Assembly: GCF_900113665.1 (NCBI RefSeq)
Contig: NZ_FOQD01000001.1
Span: 372,001 to 436,000, forward strand
From: Planctomicrobium piriforme
GTDB lineage: Bacteria > Planctomycetota > Planctomycetia > Planctomycetales > Planctomycetaceae
Direction: 5' to 3'
Length of the DNA: 64,000 bases
Positions 57,359 through 64,000 of the stretch are shown here, piece by piece; position 1 is the stretch's first letter; each line of letters opens with the position of its first letter. Made by a program: the position numbers and the translations under genes. A model generated the notes under the pieces. It worked only from the letters and a program-made list of their open reading frames with translations. It was not told the origin of the DNA and ran no database searches.

Positions 57359-58210
57359 GTGTTTGTCTGCATTGGAATTGCCGTCGTCCTCGGGGCCACG
57401 CTGACCGGGTTCAGCATGGCCGGCGGACACGTGCATTCGCTGATTCACCCCTCGGAAATCGTGACGATCGGCGGAGCCGCCCTCGGCGCACTCATCGCCA
57501 GTTCTCCCACGAAGGTCCTCAAGGACATCATGCACGGGCTGATCGCCCTGCTGAAGGGGGGGAATTCGGACAAAAAGACCTACACCGAGGTCTTTCAGGT
57601 GCTGTACCACTTCTTCCGCATCGGGCGGCGCGACGGCCTGCTCGCCTGGGAATCGCTGTTGAGCGAATCGTCGGATACGGTCTTCGGAAAATACCCCCGC
57701 GTGGCGAAGGACCATCACCTCGTCGAATTCATCAGCGGCGCATTGACGGCGGCCTCGGAAGGGATCGAAGCGAATCAGCTTCAGGAGATGCTCGAAACCG
57801 AAATTCGCGTGATGGACGAAGAGCATCACGCGGTGACCGGCGCCCTGTCGCGAACAGCGGACGCCCTGCCCGGCTTCGGGATCGTCGCGGCCGTGCTGGG
57901 GATCGTGATCACCATGCAGGCGATCGACGGCCCGGTGGAAGAAATCGGCCATAAGGTGGGTGCGGCCCTCGTGGGAACCTTCCTCGGGATTCTGATGTCG
58001 TACGGCGTACTGGGACCGGTAGTCGGCCGCATGGAGTCGATGGGCGCTGAGGAAACGACGCTGCGTCAAACGATTGCCGCTTCGATTGTCGGCTTCGTCG
58101 ACGGCGGCACACCCAAAGTCGTGCTCGATAAGGCCCGTCGCGGTATCCCGACCGGCGCCCGCCCGACGGTGCATGAGATGGAAGAGCTGTACAAGGAAGT
58201 TGAGAAATAA
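57359..58210 (+). CDS. motA: Flagellar motor stator protein MotA
   Basis: The start is GTG 57359, with GGAAG upstream. 283 residues with four membrane helices. The family's N-terminal GIAVVLGATLTGFSMAGG, the loop KTYTEVFQVLYHFFRIGRRDGLLAWES, and the C-terminal LPGFGIVAAVLGIVITMQAI followed by GHKVGAALVGTFLGILMSYG are present. MotA with MotB conducts ions and drives flagellar rotation. motB follows 181 nt downstream across a family B repeat. The flagellar genes themselves are outside the window. Confidence 0.93.
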   Translation: MFVCIGIAVVLGATLTGFSMAGGHVHSLIHPSEIVTIGGAALGALIASSPTKVLKDIMHGLIALLKGGNSDKKTYTEVFQVLYHFFRIGRRDGLLAWESLLSESSDTVFGKYPRVAKDHHLVEFISGALTAASEGIEANQLQEMLETEIRVMDEEHHAVTGALSRTADALPGFGIVAAVLGIVITMQAIDGPVEEIGHKVGAALVGTFLGILMSYGVLGPVVGRMESMGAEETTLRQTIAASIVGFVDGGTPKVVLDKARRGIPTGARPTVHEMEELYKEVEK

Positions 58211-58218
58211 CCGCGACT

Positions 58219-58372
58219 AAATTCCAAATCACAAGCACCAAATTTCAAACAAATCTGAAAATTCAAAACAAACAAAACAGCTTCTGTTCTGGTCATTGAG
58301 ATTTTGAGTTTGTTTGAGATTTGAAATTTGGTGCTTGGAATTTCCTGCCGCGTTTGGTGCTTTGAATTTTGC
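58219..58372. repeat. Word-repeat family B, copy 2
   Basis: AAATTCCAAATCACAAGCACC and AAATTTCAAACAAATCTG words pair with GAGATTTGAAATTTGG and TGCTTGGAATTT around CTTCTGTTCTGGTC. An extra GTTTGGTGCTTTGAATTTTG half-copy follows. It fills the motA-motB gap. Confidence 0.9.
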
Positions 58373-58391
58373 TTACACACAGGACGATCTC

Positions 58392-58979
58392 ATGGCCGGT
58401 AAAGGAGGAGGCGCCTGGAAAGTGGCTTACGCCGACTTCGTGACGGCCATGATGGCGTTCTTTCTCGTGATGTGGCTGGTCTCGCAAGACCAGAAGGTCA
58501 AAGAGTCGATCGCCCACTACTTTCAGGGGCCGGTGGGGATTCAGCTTCTCGGCGACTCAGCCCGGCAGAAGCAGTCAGGCGGGATGTTCTATTCGGAAGT
58601 GATGGGGCCGGTGCCAGGCCATACCGATATCGCTGCCGGCAGAAGCATCGGCACATCGCCAGAGCCGCCGGAGCATAACAGCGACACCATGGCGGTCGCG
58701 GAATGGCTGCTGGAGAACAAGGGGGCTTCCAACTATTGGAAGCAGGAAGCGCAGCGGCTGTACGATCAGGCCAAACAGGCCCATCCCGACCGCCGCGATC
58801 AGACCTACTTCGACAAGATCGTCCGCCCGCAACTGGTCGCCCAGATGCACCGCGAACTGTCACAGCCGGTGCTGGACAAACTCACGGGTATTCACCGCGA
58901 CCTGCTGCTCAATTCGCTGAGCAATGTCGATTGGAACGCGATCGCGGATGAGTGTCTGCTGCAGACACACAATCAGTAG
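58392..58979 (+). CDS. motB: MotB-like stator protein lacking the OmpA/peptidoglycan-binding domain
   Basis: The start is ATG 58392 (MAGKGGGAWKVAYADF). 195 residues. The plug/membrane segment AWKVAYADFVTAMMAFFLVMWLVSQ carries the ion-binding aspartate in YAD. The rest is a polar helical region (ESIAHYFQGPVGI...SNYWKQEAQRLYDQAKQAHPD...LTGIHRDLLLNSLSN) with no OmpA-type peptidoglycan-binding motif. Normal MotB is about 300 residues with that domain at its C-terminus. Downstream there is only a family B repeat and a minus-strand gene, so no frameshifted OmpA domain follows. Confidence 0.8.
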   Translation: MAGKGGGAWKVAYADFVTAMMAFFLVMWLVSQDQKVKESIAHYFQGPVGIQLLGDSARQKQSGGMFYSEVMGPVPGHTDIAAGRSIGTSPEPPEHNSDTMAVAEWLLENKGASNYWKQEAQRLYDQAKQAHPDRRDQTYFDKIVRPQLVAQMHRELSQPVLDKLTGIHRDLLLNSLSNVDWNAIADECLLQTHNQ

Positions 58980-58981
58980 TG

Positions 58982-59109
58982 GAAATTCCAAGCACCAAAA
59001 TTCAAATCTCAAACAAATTCAAAACCTCAATGACCGAAACAGAACTTGTTTTGCTTGTTTTGAATTTTGAGCATTGAGATTTGTTTGGAATTTGGTGCTT
59101 GAGATTTCT
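58982..59109. repeat. Word-repeat family B, copy 3
   Basis: AAATTCCAAGCACCAAAATTC and AAATCTCAAACAAATTC words pair with GAGATTTGTTTGGAATTTGG and TGCTTGAGATTT across GACCGAAACAGAACTTG. It begins 3 nt after the motB stop codon. Confidence 0.9.
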
Positions 59110-59122
59110 GTCTGATTGATTC

Positions 59123-60400
59123 TCAGTGTGCTGCTGGCGCCGGGGTCTTCTCGACCGGTGCGGCTTCCACGACTTCTTCGCTCGGATCGTACGGGTGGCT
59201 GCGTTCCCATTCGCGCCAGAAGTCGGCGGGGCGCACCTGACGCCAATTGCAGAGTGCGGCGCCGACGTGGCTGTAGAAGGTGAACATCGTCTTGATGTCC
59301 GACTGCTTCTGCGACTTGGTGTTGTTGATCACCCAGTCCATGGCCTTCTTGATGCGGTCTTCGGGAATCAACAGATCCGGCGGGGCGATCGACATCCATT
59401 CGAGATGATGTCCGGTGGCGATGACCGACTTGTACATCGGTTCGTTGTCTTGCTTGGTGAGAGCAGCTTTTCCTTCCGGCCAGGCGGCGGTCCAGTGGCC
59501 GTCTTCAAACTGAGAGAGAATGATCGTGTCCCGCACCTGCTTCAGGTAGCCGTAGGCCGACTCCCGGGCAGCGTCGCTGAGGATGTTGAATTCGTCATCG
59601 AGACGGACGAGCAGCATCAGCGAGTAAACGCGATGCGTGCCGCCGCAAACCCCTTCTGCTTTCTCGCCTCGCAGCAGACGATCGACCAAGAGGTCGAACG
59701 AGTACTGACGGCCGCCTGATCCGATCCAGGTGCTGGTCGGCGGAATCCAGAGTCCGAAGGCCATGGCGGTCCATTCGGTTTCGCGTTCGTCCAGTCGGAA
59801 GTCGCGGAGAGATTCCTGAATGACGTCGTACAACGTGTCGCGACGACGCGTCGGGCCGTAGACGGGTGTATTCAGCGGAGCGCCTGCTTCTGTGACGCAA
59901 GCGAGCAAGTGGTCGTGGTGGTATGAGGCACCGGTATCTGGTCCCCAGTGAATCCCGACCCCTTTCGGGCGTTCCTGCAGCAGCGGGGCAATTTCTTTAC
60001 CCCAGCTTTCGACAAAGCTGGCGTTGTCAGTGAGGAACTCGAGCATGGCCTGCCCGGAGACGCACTTCGGGTTCTGGAAGGTGGCATCGACGCCCCAGGT
60101 GCGAAGGGCGTGTTCGATGAAGTTGGGCTTCATTTCCTTCTGGTCGAACCGGGGCTGAATCTGCTTCAGCACGGCGGCCAGATCCTCATCGGAAACGAGG
60201 TCGGGACGGTTGTAAGGGCGGCTGATATACAGCGGCATGCTGCGGGGAATCGCCACCGGCACGAAGGCCTCGCCGCCGGGGATTTCCTGCCGGATCATGA
60301 CCTTGGCATTGGCGTCGGCGAGAAACAGCGCCAAGCCGCCGGCTGCCACGACGACCAGTTGCACGGCCAGGAACGATTTCCAGGAGTATCGCGTTTTCAT
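59123..60400 (-). CDS. Exported protein with prenyltransferase-like alpha/alpha region
   Basis: 425 residues from ATG 60400 (MKTRYSWKSF), with a hydrophobic signal segment (LAVQLVVVAAGGLALFLADANA). Repeated helical hairpins (DLLVDRLLRGEKAEGVCGGTHRVYSLMLL, SAYGYLKQVRDTIILSQFEDGHWTAAWPEGK, RIKKAMDWVINNTK) resemble the alpha/alpha-toroid of terpenoid cyclases and prenyltransferases, but no DxDD motif is visible. Domain order and substrate are unknown. It is followed on the same strand by nothing for 140 nt except repeats. Confidence 0.65.
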   Translation of the reverse strand: MKTRYSWKSFLAVQLVVVAAGGLALFLADANAKVMIRQEIPGGEAFVPVAIPRSMPLYISRPYNRPDLVSDEDLAAVLKQIQPRFDQKEMKPNFIEHALRTWGVDATFQNPKCVSGQAMLEFLTDNASFVESWGKEIAPLLQERPKGVGIHWGPDTGASYHHDHLLACVTEAGAPLNTPVYGPTRRRDTLYDVIQESLRDFRLDERETEWTAMAFGLWIPPTSTWIGSGGRQYSFDLLVDRLLRGEKAEGVCGGTHRVYSLMLLVRLDDEFNILSDAARESAYGYLKQVRDTIILSQFEDGHWTAAWPEGKAALTKQDNEPMYKSVIATGHHLEWMSIAPPDLLIPEDRIKKAMDWVINNTKSQKQSDIKTMFTFYSHVGAALCNWRQVRPADFWREWERSHPYDPSEEVVEAAPVEKTPAPAAH

Positions 60401-60450
60401 AAGACTGCCGCTGACGGTGTTGAAAGCGTCGAGTAAGTGTTTTTTTCAGC

Positions 60451-60497
60451 TCCCCTCGCCCCGGTGCGTTGGGAAGAGGGGCCAGGGGTGAGGGGCC
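60451..60497. repeat. Word-repeat family A, copy 3 (inverted)
   Basis: GCTCCCCTCGCCCCGGTGCG and GGGGCCAGGGGTGAGGGGCC words, the reverse complement arrangement of 431-479 and 3794-3840. It lies between two minus-strand genes. Confidence 0.8.
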
Positions 60498-60523
60498 GCG
60501 GGCCAGTGATGGCCGCCGCTGCA

Positions 60524-62143
60524 CTACAGAGGCTTGCGATAGAAGATCGCGCCCTTGTTGTCGGAGTACTTCTTTTCCCAGTTCGGCAGCTTCTCCATCG
60601 CCTTGATGAAGTCGCCTCGATCGAGCTGGTCGACGACGACGGCCTGGACTCCATAGCGATCGAGCTTGTTTTCCCAGCCGGTCGCCATGTTCGAGATGCC
60701 GAAGTAATCGCGCCAGACCTCTTCCGGAATCAGGTGGGCATGCGAATTGACGAACAACTGCATGTCCTTCGGACCGGCCCATTGCAGGTAGTCGCCCCAT
60801 TCATAGGTGTTGAACACCAAGCCGGTCGGGGCGTGCCGGTTCAGGTAATCGGTAATGTGAATCGGAGTCATGGGCGAGACGCTGCGGCGGAATCGGGTCT
60901 CGATGACTTTGGGATCTTGAGGTTTCCCCTGGACGACGCGGATGCCCATCGGGGAGTACGCGAAGGCAATCCACACGATGCCCAGGCAGACGACCGTCCA
61001 TAAGCCGCCTGTGGTGCGGGGTGCGGGAGCCCGATGTCGGACATGACGCACGACGGCGGCCAGGTGCAATCCAAGATAATAAGCGGCCACCGGCGCCCAC
61101 CAGACGATCATGCGGGAGTGCCAGAGCATGCCGGCTCCGAGTCCGCCGAGCAGCAAGACTTCCTGCACGGTGACGCGGCGGGGGCTGAAGCGGTACAAGC
61201 AGACCAGAGCCAGGGCGATGCTGAAGGCCGCACGACCCTGCTTCATTCGCAGCGTCAACGGTTCCCATTCCAGCAACGATTCGAGATTCTTGTTGCCTGA
61301 GACGGCAAAGACTTCGGCGTAAGCGCCAATCCCATAGGGATTCAGCAGGACGGCGACGGCAGAGAGTTCCGCAGCCAGCAGCAGGCCTCGGAATTCGCTT
61401 TCCGCGAACACGTACTTGAGCTTGCGAGTTTTGAGATAAACGTCGGCAGCTCGACCGGCGGTCATTGCTCCCAGGAGACCAAGCCCCACGATAAACGAGC
61501 CGTGCATGTTGGCCCAGAAGACAAACGTCAACGGGATGGCGAGCGTGTACCAGCGTTTCCAGCGGGGGGCCGTGGCCATCATGAACACGAGAGCGAAACA
61601 GACGGTGCCGGCGAGTTGAGGACGGACGACCAGAATCTGCTGGTAGCTGCCCCAATAGAAGGCGAACATCGTAACCAGGGCGGCGGCAAGACTGCCGGTG
61701 CGGCGAAAAACGGCGAACGACAGCAGCGCGGCAACGGTGACGATGCCCAGGCCGTTCAAAAACTGAATCCCGGCGACGTCGAACTGGCTGATCATCCCAT
61801 AGCCGAGCACCTGACTCAGCCAGGGGAGATCGACGAAGGGAACTCCCTTGGCCAGCGGCAGGGTCGGTTCCACGGTCGGGACCGCTTTGTGGGCGACAAT
61901 CCAACGTCCGTAATTCAGATGTCCCCACAGGTCGGTATGCCAGACCGGGAGGATGCTCGAATACAAAAACATGACCGCGAGGGCGAGCGTCAGCCAGACC
62001 GTGGCCGTCGACGAACGCAGCCATTCCGGCGTGCGGTCGTGCAGCAAGGCCACGTTGGGCGTGCCATCGGGGGTGACGTATTGGGTTTCCACGGCCGTTT
62101 CATTGTGCGCGTTCGAACCGCGTTCGTCGACGATCAGACTCAT
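60524..62143 (-). CDS. Multi-pass membrane protein, GT-C/ArnT-like
   Basis: 539 residues from ATG 62143. About 10-11 hydrophobic helices (WLTLALAVMFLYSSILPVW, AALVTMFAFYWGSYQQILV, TLAIPLTFVFWANMHGSFI, LLAAELSAVAVLLNP...). An external loop after the first helix contains the pattern HTDLWGHLNYGRWIV, like the DxD-bearing loop of GT-C glycosyltransferases. The soluble C-terminus has GLVFNTYEWGDYLQWAG and EEVWRDYFGI. This suggests a membrane glycosyltransferase or sugar-transfer enzyme. The substrate is unknown. Confidence 0.65.
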   Translation of the reverse strand: MSLIVDERGSNAHNETAVETQYVTPDGTPNVALLHDRTPEWLRSSTATVWLTLALAVMFLYSSILPVWHTDLWGHLNYGRWIVAHKAVPTVEPTLPLAKGVPFVDLPWLSQVLGYGMISQFDVAGIQFLNGLGIVTVAALLSFAVFRRTGSLAAALVTMFAFYWGSYQQILVVRPQLAGTVCFALVFMMATAPRWKRWYTLAIPLTFVFWANMHGSFIVGLGLLGAMTAGRAADVYLKTRKLKYVFAESEFRGLLLAAELSAVAVLLNPYGIGAYAEVFAVSGNKNLESLLEWEPLTLRMKQGRAAFSIALALVCLYRFSPRRVTVQEVLLLGGLGAGMLWHSRMIVWWAPVAAYYLGLHLAAVVRHVRHRAPAPRTTGGLWTVVCLGIVWIAFAYSPMGIRVVQGKPQDPKVIETRFRRSVSPMTPIHITDYLNRHAPTGLVFNTYEWGDYLQWAGPKDMQLFVNSHAHLIPEEVWRDYFGISNMATGWENKLDRYGVQAVVVDQLDRGDFIKAMEKLPNWEKKYSDNKGAIFYRKPL

Positions 62144-62373
62144 TGTGGCAATCCGGCAGCGTGAGGAAAGTCGTATCTCAAGGTGAACCTAAGTCGCCCG
62201 TGGGAGCGCGGTCGACAGGGAAAAAGCCCTCGGATCAGAAATGCCCACGCTGTGACGTCCAGACCGCTGATTCTGCCAGTCAGTCCGTGTTTGCGGGGAT
62301 GTTCGGAAAAATCAACAACGCCACCGGAGGGGGCGTGAGACTGGGAGAGAGCGCTCTGGGGCGAAAATCCAAA
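62144..62373. other. Intergenic region, no gene seen
   Basis: Divergent gap before kbl. It carries no supported frame. The promoters for the GT-C-like gene and for kbl should lie here or in the following repeat. Confidence 0.5.
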
Positions 62374-62497
62374 CTACAAGCACCAAAATTCAAACAAATT
62401 TCAATGCAAAAAATCCCAATGTCCAAAACGGCCTCTTTGTTTGAGCTTTTGAAATTTGGGATTTGTTTGGGTTTTGGAATTTGATGCTTGGATTTTC
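62374..62497. repeat. Word-repeat family B, copy 4
   Basis: AAATCCAAACTACAAGCACC and AAAATTCAAACAAATTTC words pair with GAAATTTGGGATTTGTTTGG and GGAATTTGATGCTTGGATTT around CCAAAACGGCCTC. It ends about 85 nt before the kbl start codon. Confidence 0.9.
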
Positions 62498-62582
62498 ACC
62501 CATTGCGATGCGGCTGAATTTCCGTCTGCCAGTCCGGCCATTAAACTGCTTGTTCGGGAGGTCTGACCCTCAGGGAGGAAAA

Positions 62583-63764
62583 ATGCCGGCTGCTTTTGAA
62601 CAATTTCTCGTGACCCAGCTCGAATCGGTTCGCCAGCAGGGGCTCGAGAAACGAGAACGGCATCTCTTATCGCCGCAGAATGCCCGCGTCGTCACCAACG
62701 GTCAGCGGGTGCTGAACCTGTGCGCGAACAACTACCTCGGTCTGGCCGATCACCCCCAGATCATCGAGGCCGCGCAGGCCGCGCTGCAGAAGTGGGGCTT
62801 CGGGATGGCGAGCGTCCGCTTTATCTGCGGGACGCAGCAGATTCATTGCGATCTCGAACAGCGTCTCAGCGAGTTTTTGGGAACCGCGGACACGATTCTG
62901 TATTCGTCCTGTTTCGACGCCAACGGCGGACTCTTCGAAACGCTGCTCTCGGCCGAAGACGCGATCATCTCCGATGAGCTCAATCACGCGAGCATCATCG
63001 ATGGCGTCCGGCTCTGTAAGGCGCAGCGGTTTCGATACAAGAACAACGACATGGCCGACCTGCGGCAGCAGTTGGAAGCAGCAAAGTCGGCCCGGTTCAA
63101 GATGATCGCCACCGACGGCGTGTTCTCGATGGACGGCTCGTTGGCGAACCTGCCGGCCGTGTGCGAACTGGCTGACGAATACGACGCAATTGTGATGGTT
63201 GACGATTCGCACGCCGTGGGGTTCATGGGGCCGAACGGTGCTGGCACTCCCGAACACTTCAAAGTCAGCGAGCGGATCGACATTCTCACCGGTACCCTGG
63301 GGAAGGCGCTCGGCGGTGCGAGCGGCGGCTATACCTCGGGGCGGAAGCCGATTGTCGACTGGCTGCGACAGCGGTCGCGGCCCTATCTGTTCTCGAACTC
63401 GCTGGCACCGCCGATTGTGGCCGCTGCTCTTACGGCGCTGGATCTCGTGAAGCAGCAGCCGGAATTGAGAAAGCAGTTGTGGGAGAACACCGTCTACTTC
63501 CGCGAGCAGATCAATCGGCTTGGCCTGAAGGTCTTGCCGGGCGAACACCCGATTGTGCCCGTCATGCTCGGGGACGCCGTGCTCGCAGGCAAGATGGCTG
63601 AACTGCTGTTGCAACGCGGCGTGTATGTCGTGGGCTTTTCTTTCCCGGTGGTCCCGCAAGGCAAAGCCCGTATTCGCACGCAGATGTCGGCGGCTCATAC
63701 CCGCGATGATCTGACGTTCGCGCTCGAACAGTTTGCAGCCGCGAAACAGGAACTGGGGATTTGA
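62583..63764 (+). CDS. kbl: Glycine C-acetyltransferase (2-amino-3-ketobutyrate CoA ligase)
   Basis: The start is ATG 62583 (MPAAFEQFL) with GGAGG upstream. 393 residues of the alpha-oxoamine synthase family. NLCANNYLGLADHP, SVRFICGTQQIHCDLEQRLSEF, DGVFSMDGSLANLPAVCELADEY, VMVDDSHAVGFMGP and the PLP lysine K241 in TLGKALGGASGGY are typical. It converts 2-amino-3-ketobutyrate and CoA to glycine and acetyl-CoA in threonine degradation. No threonine dehydrogenase is nearby. Cytosolic. Confidence 0.95.
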   Translation: MPAAFEQFLVTQLESVRQQGLEKRERHLLSPQNARVVTNGQRVLNLCANNYLGLADHPQIIEAAQAALQKWGFGMASVRFICGTQQIHCDLEQRLSEFLGTADTILYSSCFDANGGLFETLLSAEDAIISDELNHASIIDGVRLCKAQRFRYKNNDMADLRQQLEAAKSARFKMIATDGVFSMDGSLANLPAVCELADEYDAIVMVDDSHAVGFMGPNGAGTPEHFKVSERIDILTGTLGKALGGASGGYTSGRKPIVDWLRQRSRPYLFSNSLAPPIVAAALTALDLVKQQPELRKQLWENTVYFREQINRLGLKVLPGEHPIVPVMLGDAVLAGKMAELLLQRGVYVVGFSFPVVPQGKARIRTQMSAAHTRDDLTFALEQFAAAKQELGI

Positions 63765-63772
63765 ACGACGCC

Positions 63773-64000
63773 ATGACTCCTGCCTTAACGAGCCTGACGG
63801 AAGCGAACCCGGCGCAGTTCCCTGCGCCGCAGCCGCTGCTGTATGGCTCGCTGCGACTGGAATCGCGTTACCTGCTGTCGCCATTGGCCGGGTTTACGAA
63901 CCTGCCCTTCCGTCGGATCTGTCGCGAACTCGGCGGCGTCGGTCTCTGCACGACCGACCTCGTCAGCGCGCGGGGCTTGCTTGAGCGGACCCCGAAGTCG
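63773..64000 (+). CDS. tRNA-dihydrouridine synthase, N-terminal part only
   Basis: Runs off the right edge; 76 codons are visible. After a 33-residue variable N-terminus (MTPALTSLTEANPAQFPAPQ), the flavin-enzyme start LLSPLAGFTNLPFRRICRELGGVGLCTTDLVSARGLLE matches the Dus family (LAPMAGVTD...PFR). It lies 8 nt after the kbl stop and is likely co-transcribed. Dus reduces specific tRNA uridines in an FMN-dependent reaction. Confidence 0.88.
   Translation, partial: MTPALTSLTEANPAQFPAPQPLLYGSLRLESRYLLSPLAGFTNLPFRRICRELGGVGLCTTDLVSARGLLERTPKS

Noticed and set aside
58392..58979. motB as a frameshifted pseudogene
   Set aside because: The sequence after the stop is a repeat and then a minus-strand gene; no OmpA domain is visible in any plus-strand frame, and the codon pattern is intact to the end.

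Overview
The window looks like the chromosome of a planctomycete, most likely order Planctomycetales. The evidence is two DUF1559-type prepilin-like proteins, a small planctomycete-type Flp-like pilin, large exported proteins with no known domains, the futalosine-pathway enzyme MqnC, and moderately high GC coding sequence. No phage, transposase, integrase, rRNA or CRISPR array is visible.

Layout. 1-9 kb holds housekeeping genes: a truncated Tsr3/DUF367 gene at the left edge, a METTL25-like methyltransferase, cmk, an FHA protein, rsgA, an exported thioredoxin/TlpA protein, a NuoN/M-like membrane protein and a LOG-family hydrolase. 9.9-13.5 kb holds a divergent Hsp70 with a long C-terminal region and a DUF4291 protein. 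13.6-18.5 kb is a five-gene surface-glycan-like cluster: 2OG oxygenase, methyltransferase, GT4, SGNH-like protein and GT2. 18.5-24 kb holds metF and mqnC on the minus strand with small zinc-ribbon, PH-domain and secretin-like genes. 24-39.3 kb is one long minus-strand information-processing block in transcription order: tRNA-Thr(TGT), tRNA-Tyr, tRNA-Gly, tRNA-Thr(GGT), tuf, rpmG, tRNA-Trp, secE, nusG, rplK, rplA, rplJ, rplL, rpoB, rpoC. It starts at a clear sigma70-like promoter and ends at a textbook terminator. 40-49 kb carries a pilin gene followed by a (CT)22 tract, leuD, a DUF1559/lipoprotein pair, a TPR protein, a CusRS-like two-component system and a second DUF1559 operon. 49-62 kb holds a VOC fusion protein, a giant DUF11 protein, three large exported or membrane proteins of unknown function, motA and an unusual motB. 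The right edge has kbl and a partial dus gene.

The most unusual feature is between the genes. A large share of intergenic gaps carry long imperfect inverted repeats. Each is built by reiterating a short word (GGGGACAGGGG, CAAGCACCAAATTTC, CACGGA, CGCAAAG, GAAGGTT, TCAGTTTTCAG, GAGTTAGG, CTCTGGACTC and others). About ten unrelated vocabularies share the same arm-loop-arm design. Some copies end at a gene's stop codon and two run up to a start codon with a shared tail. This is the best candidate here for something not explained by ordinary annotation.
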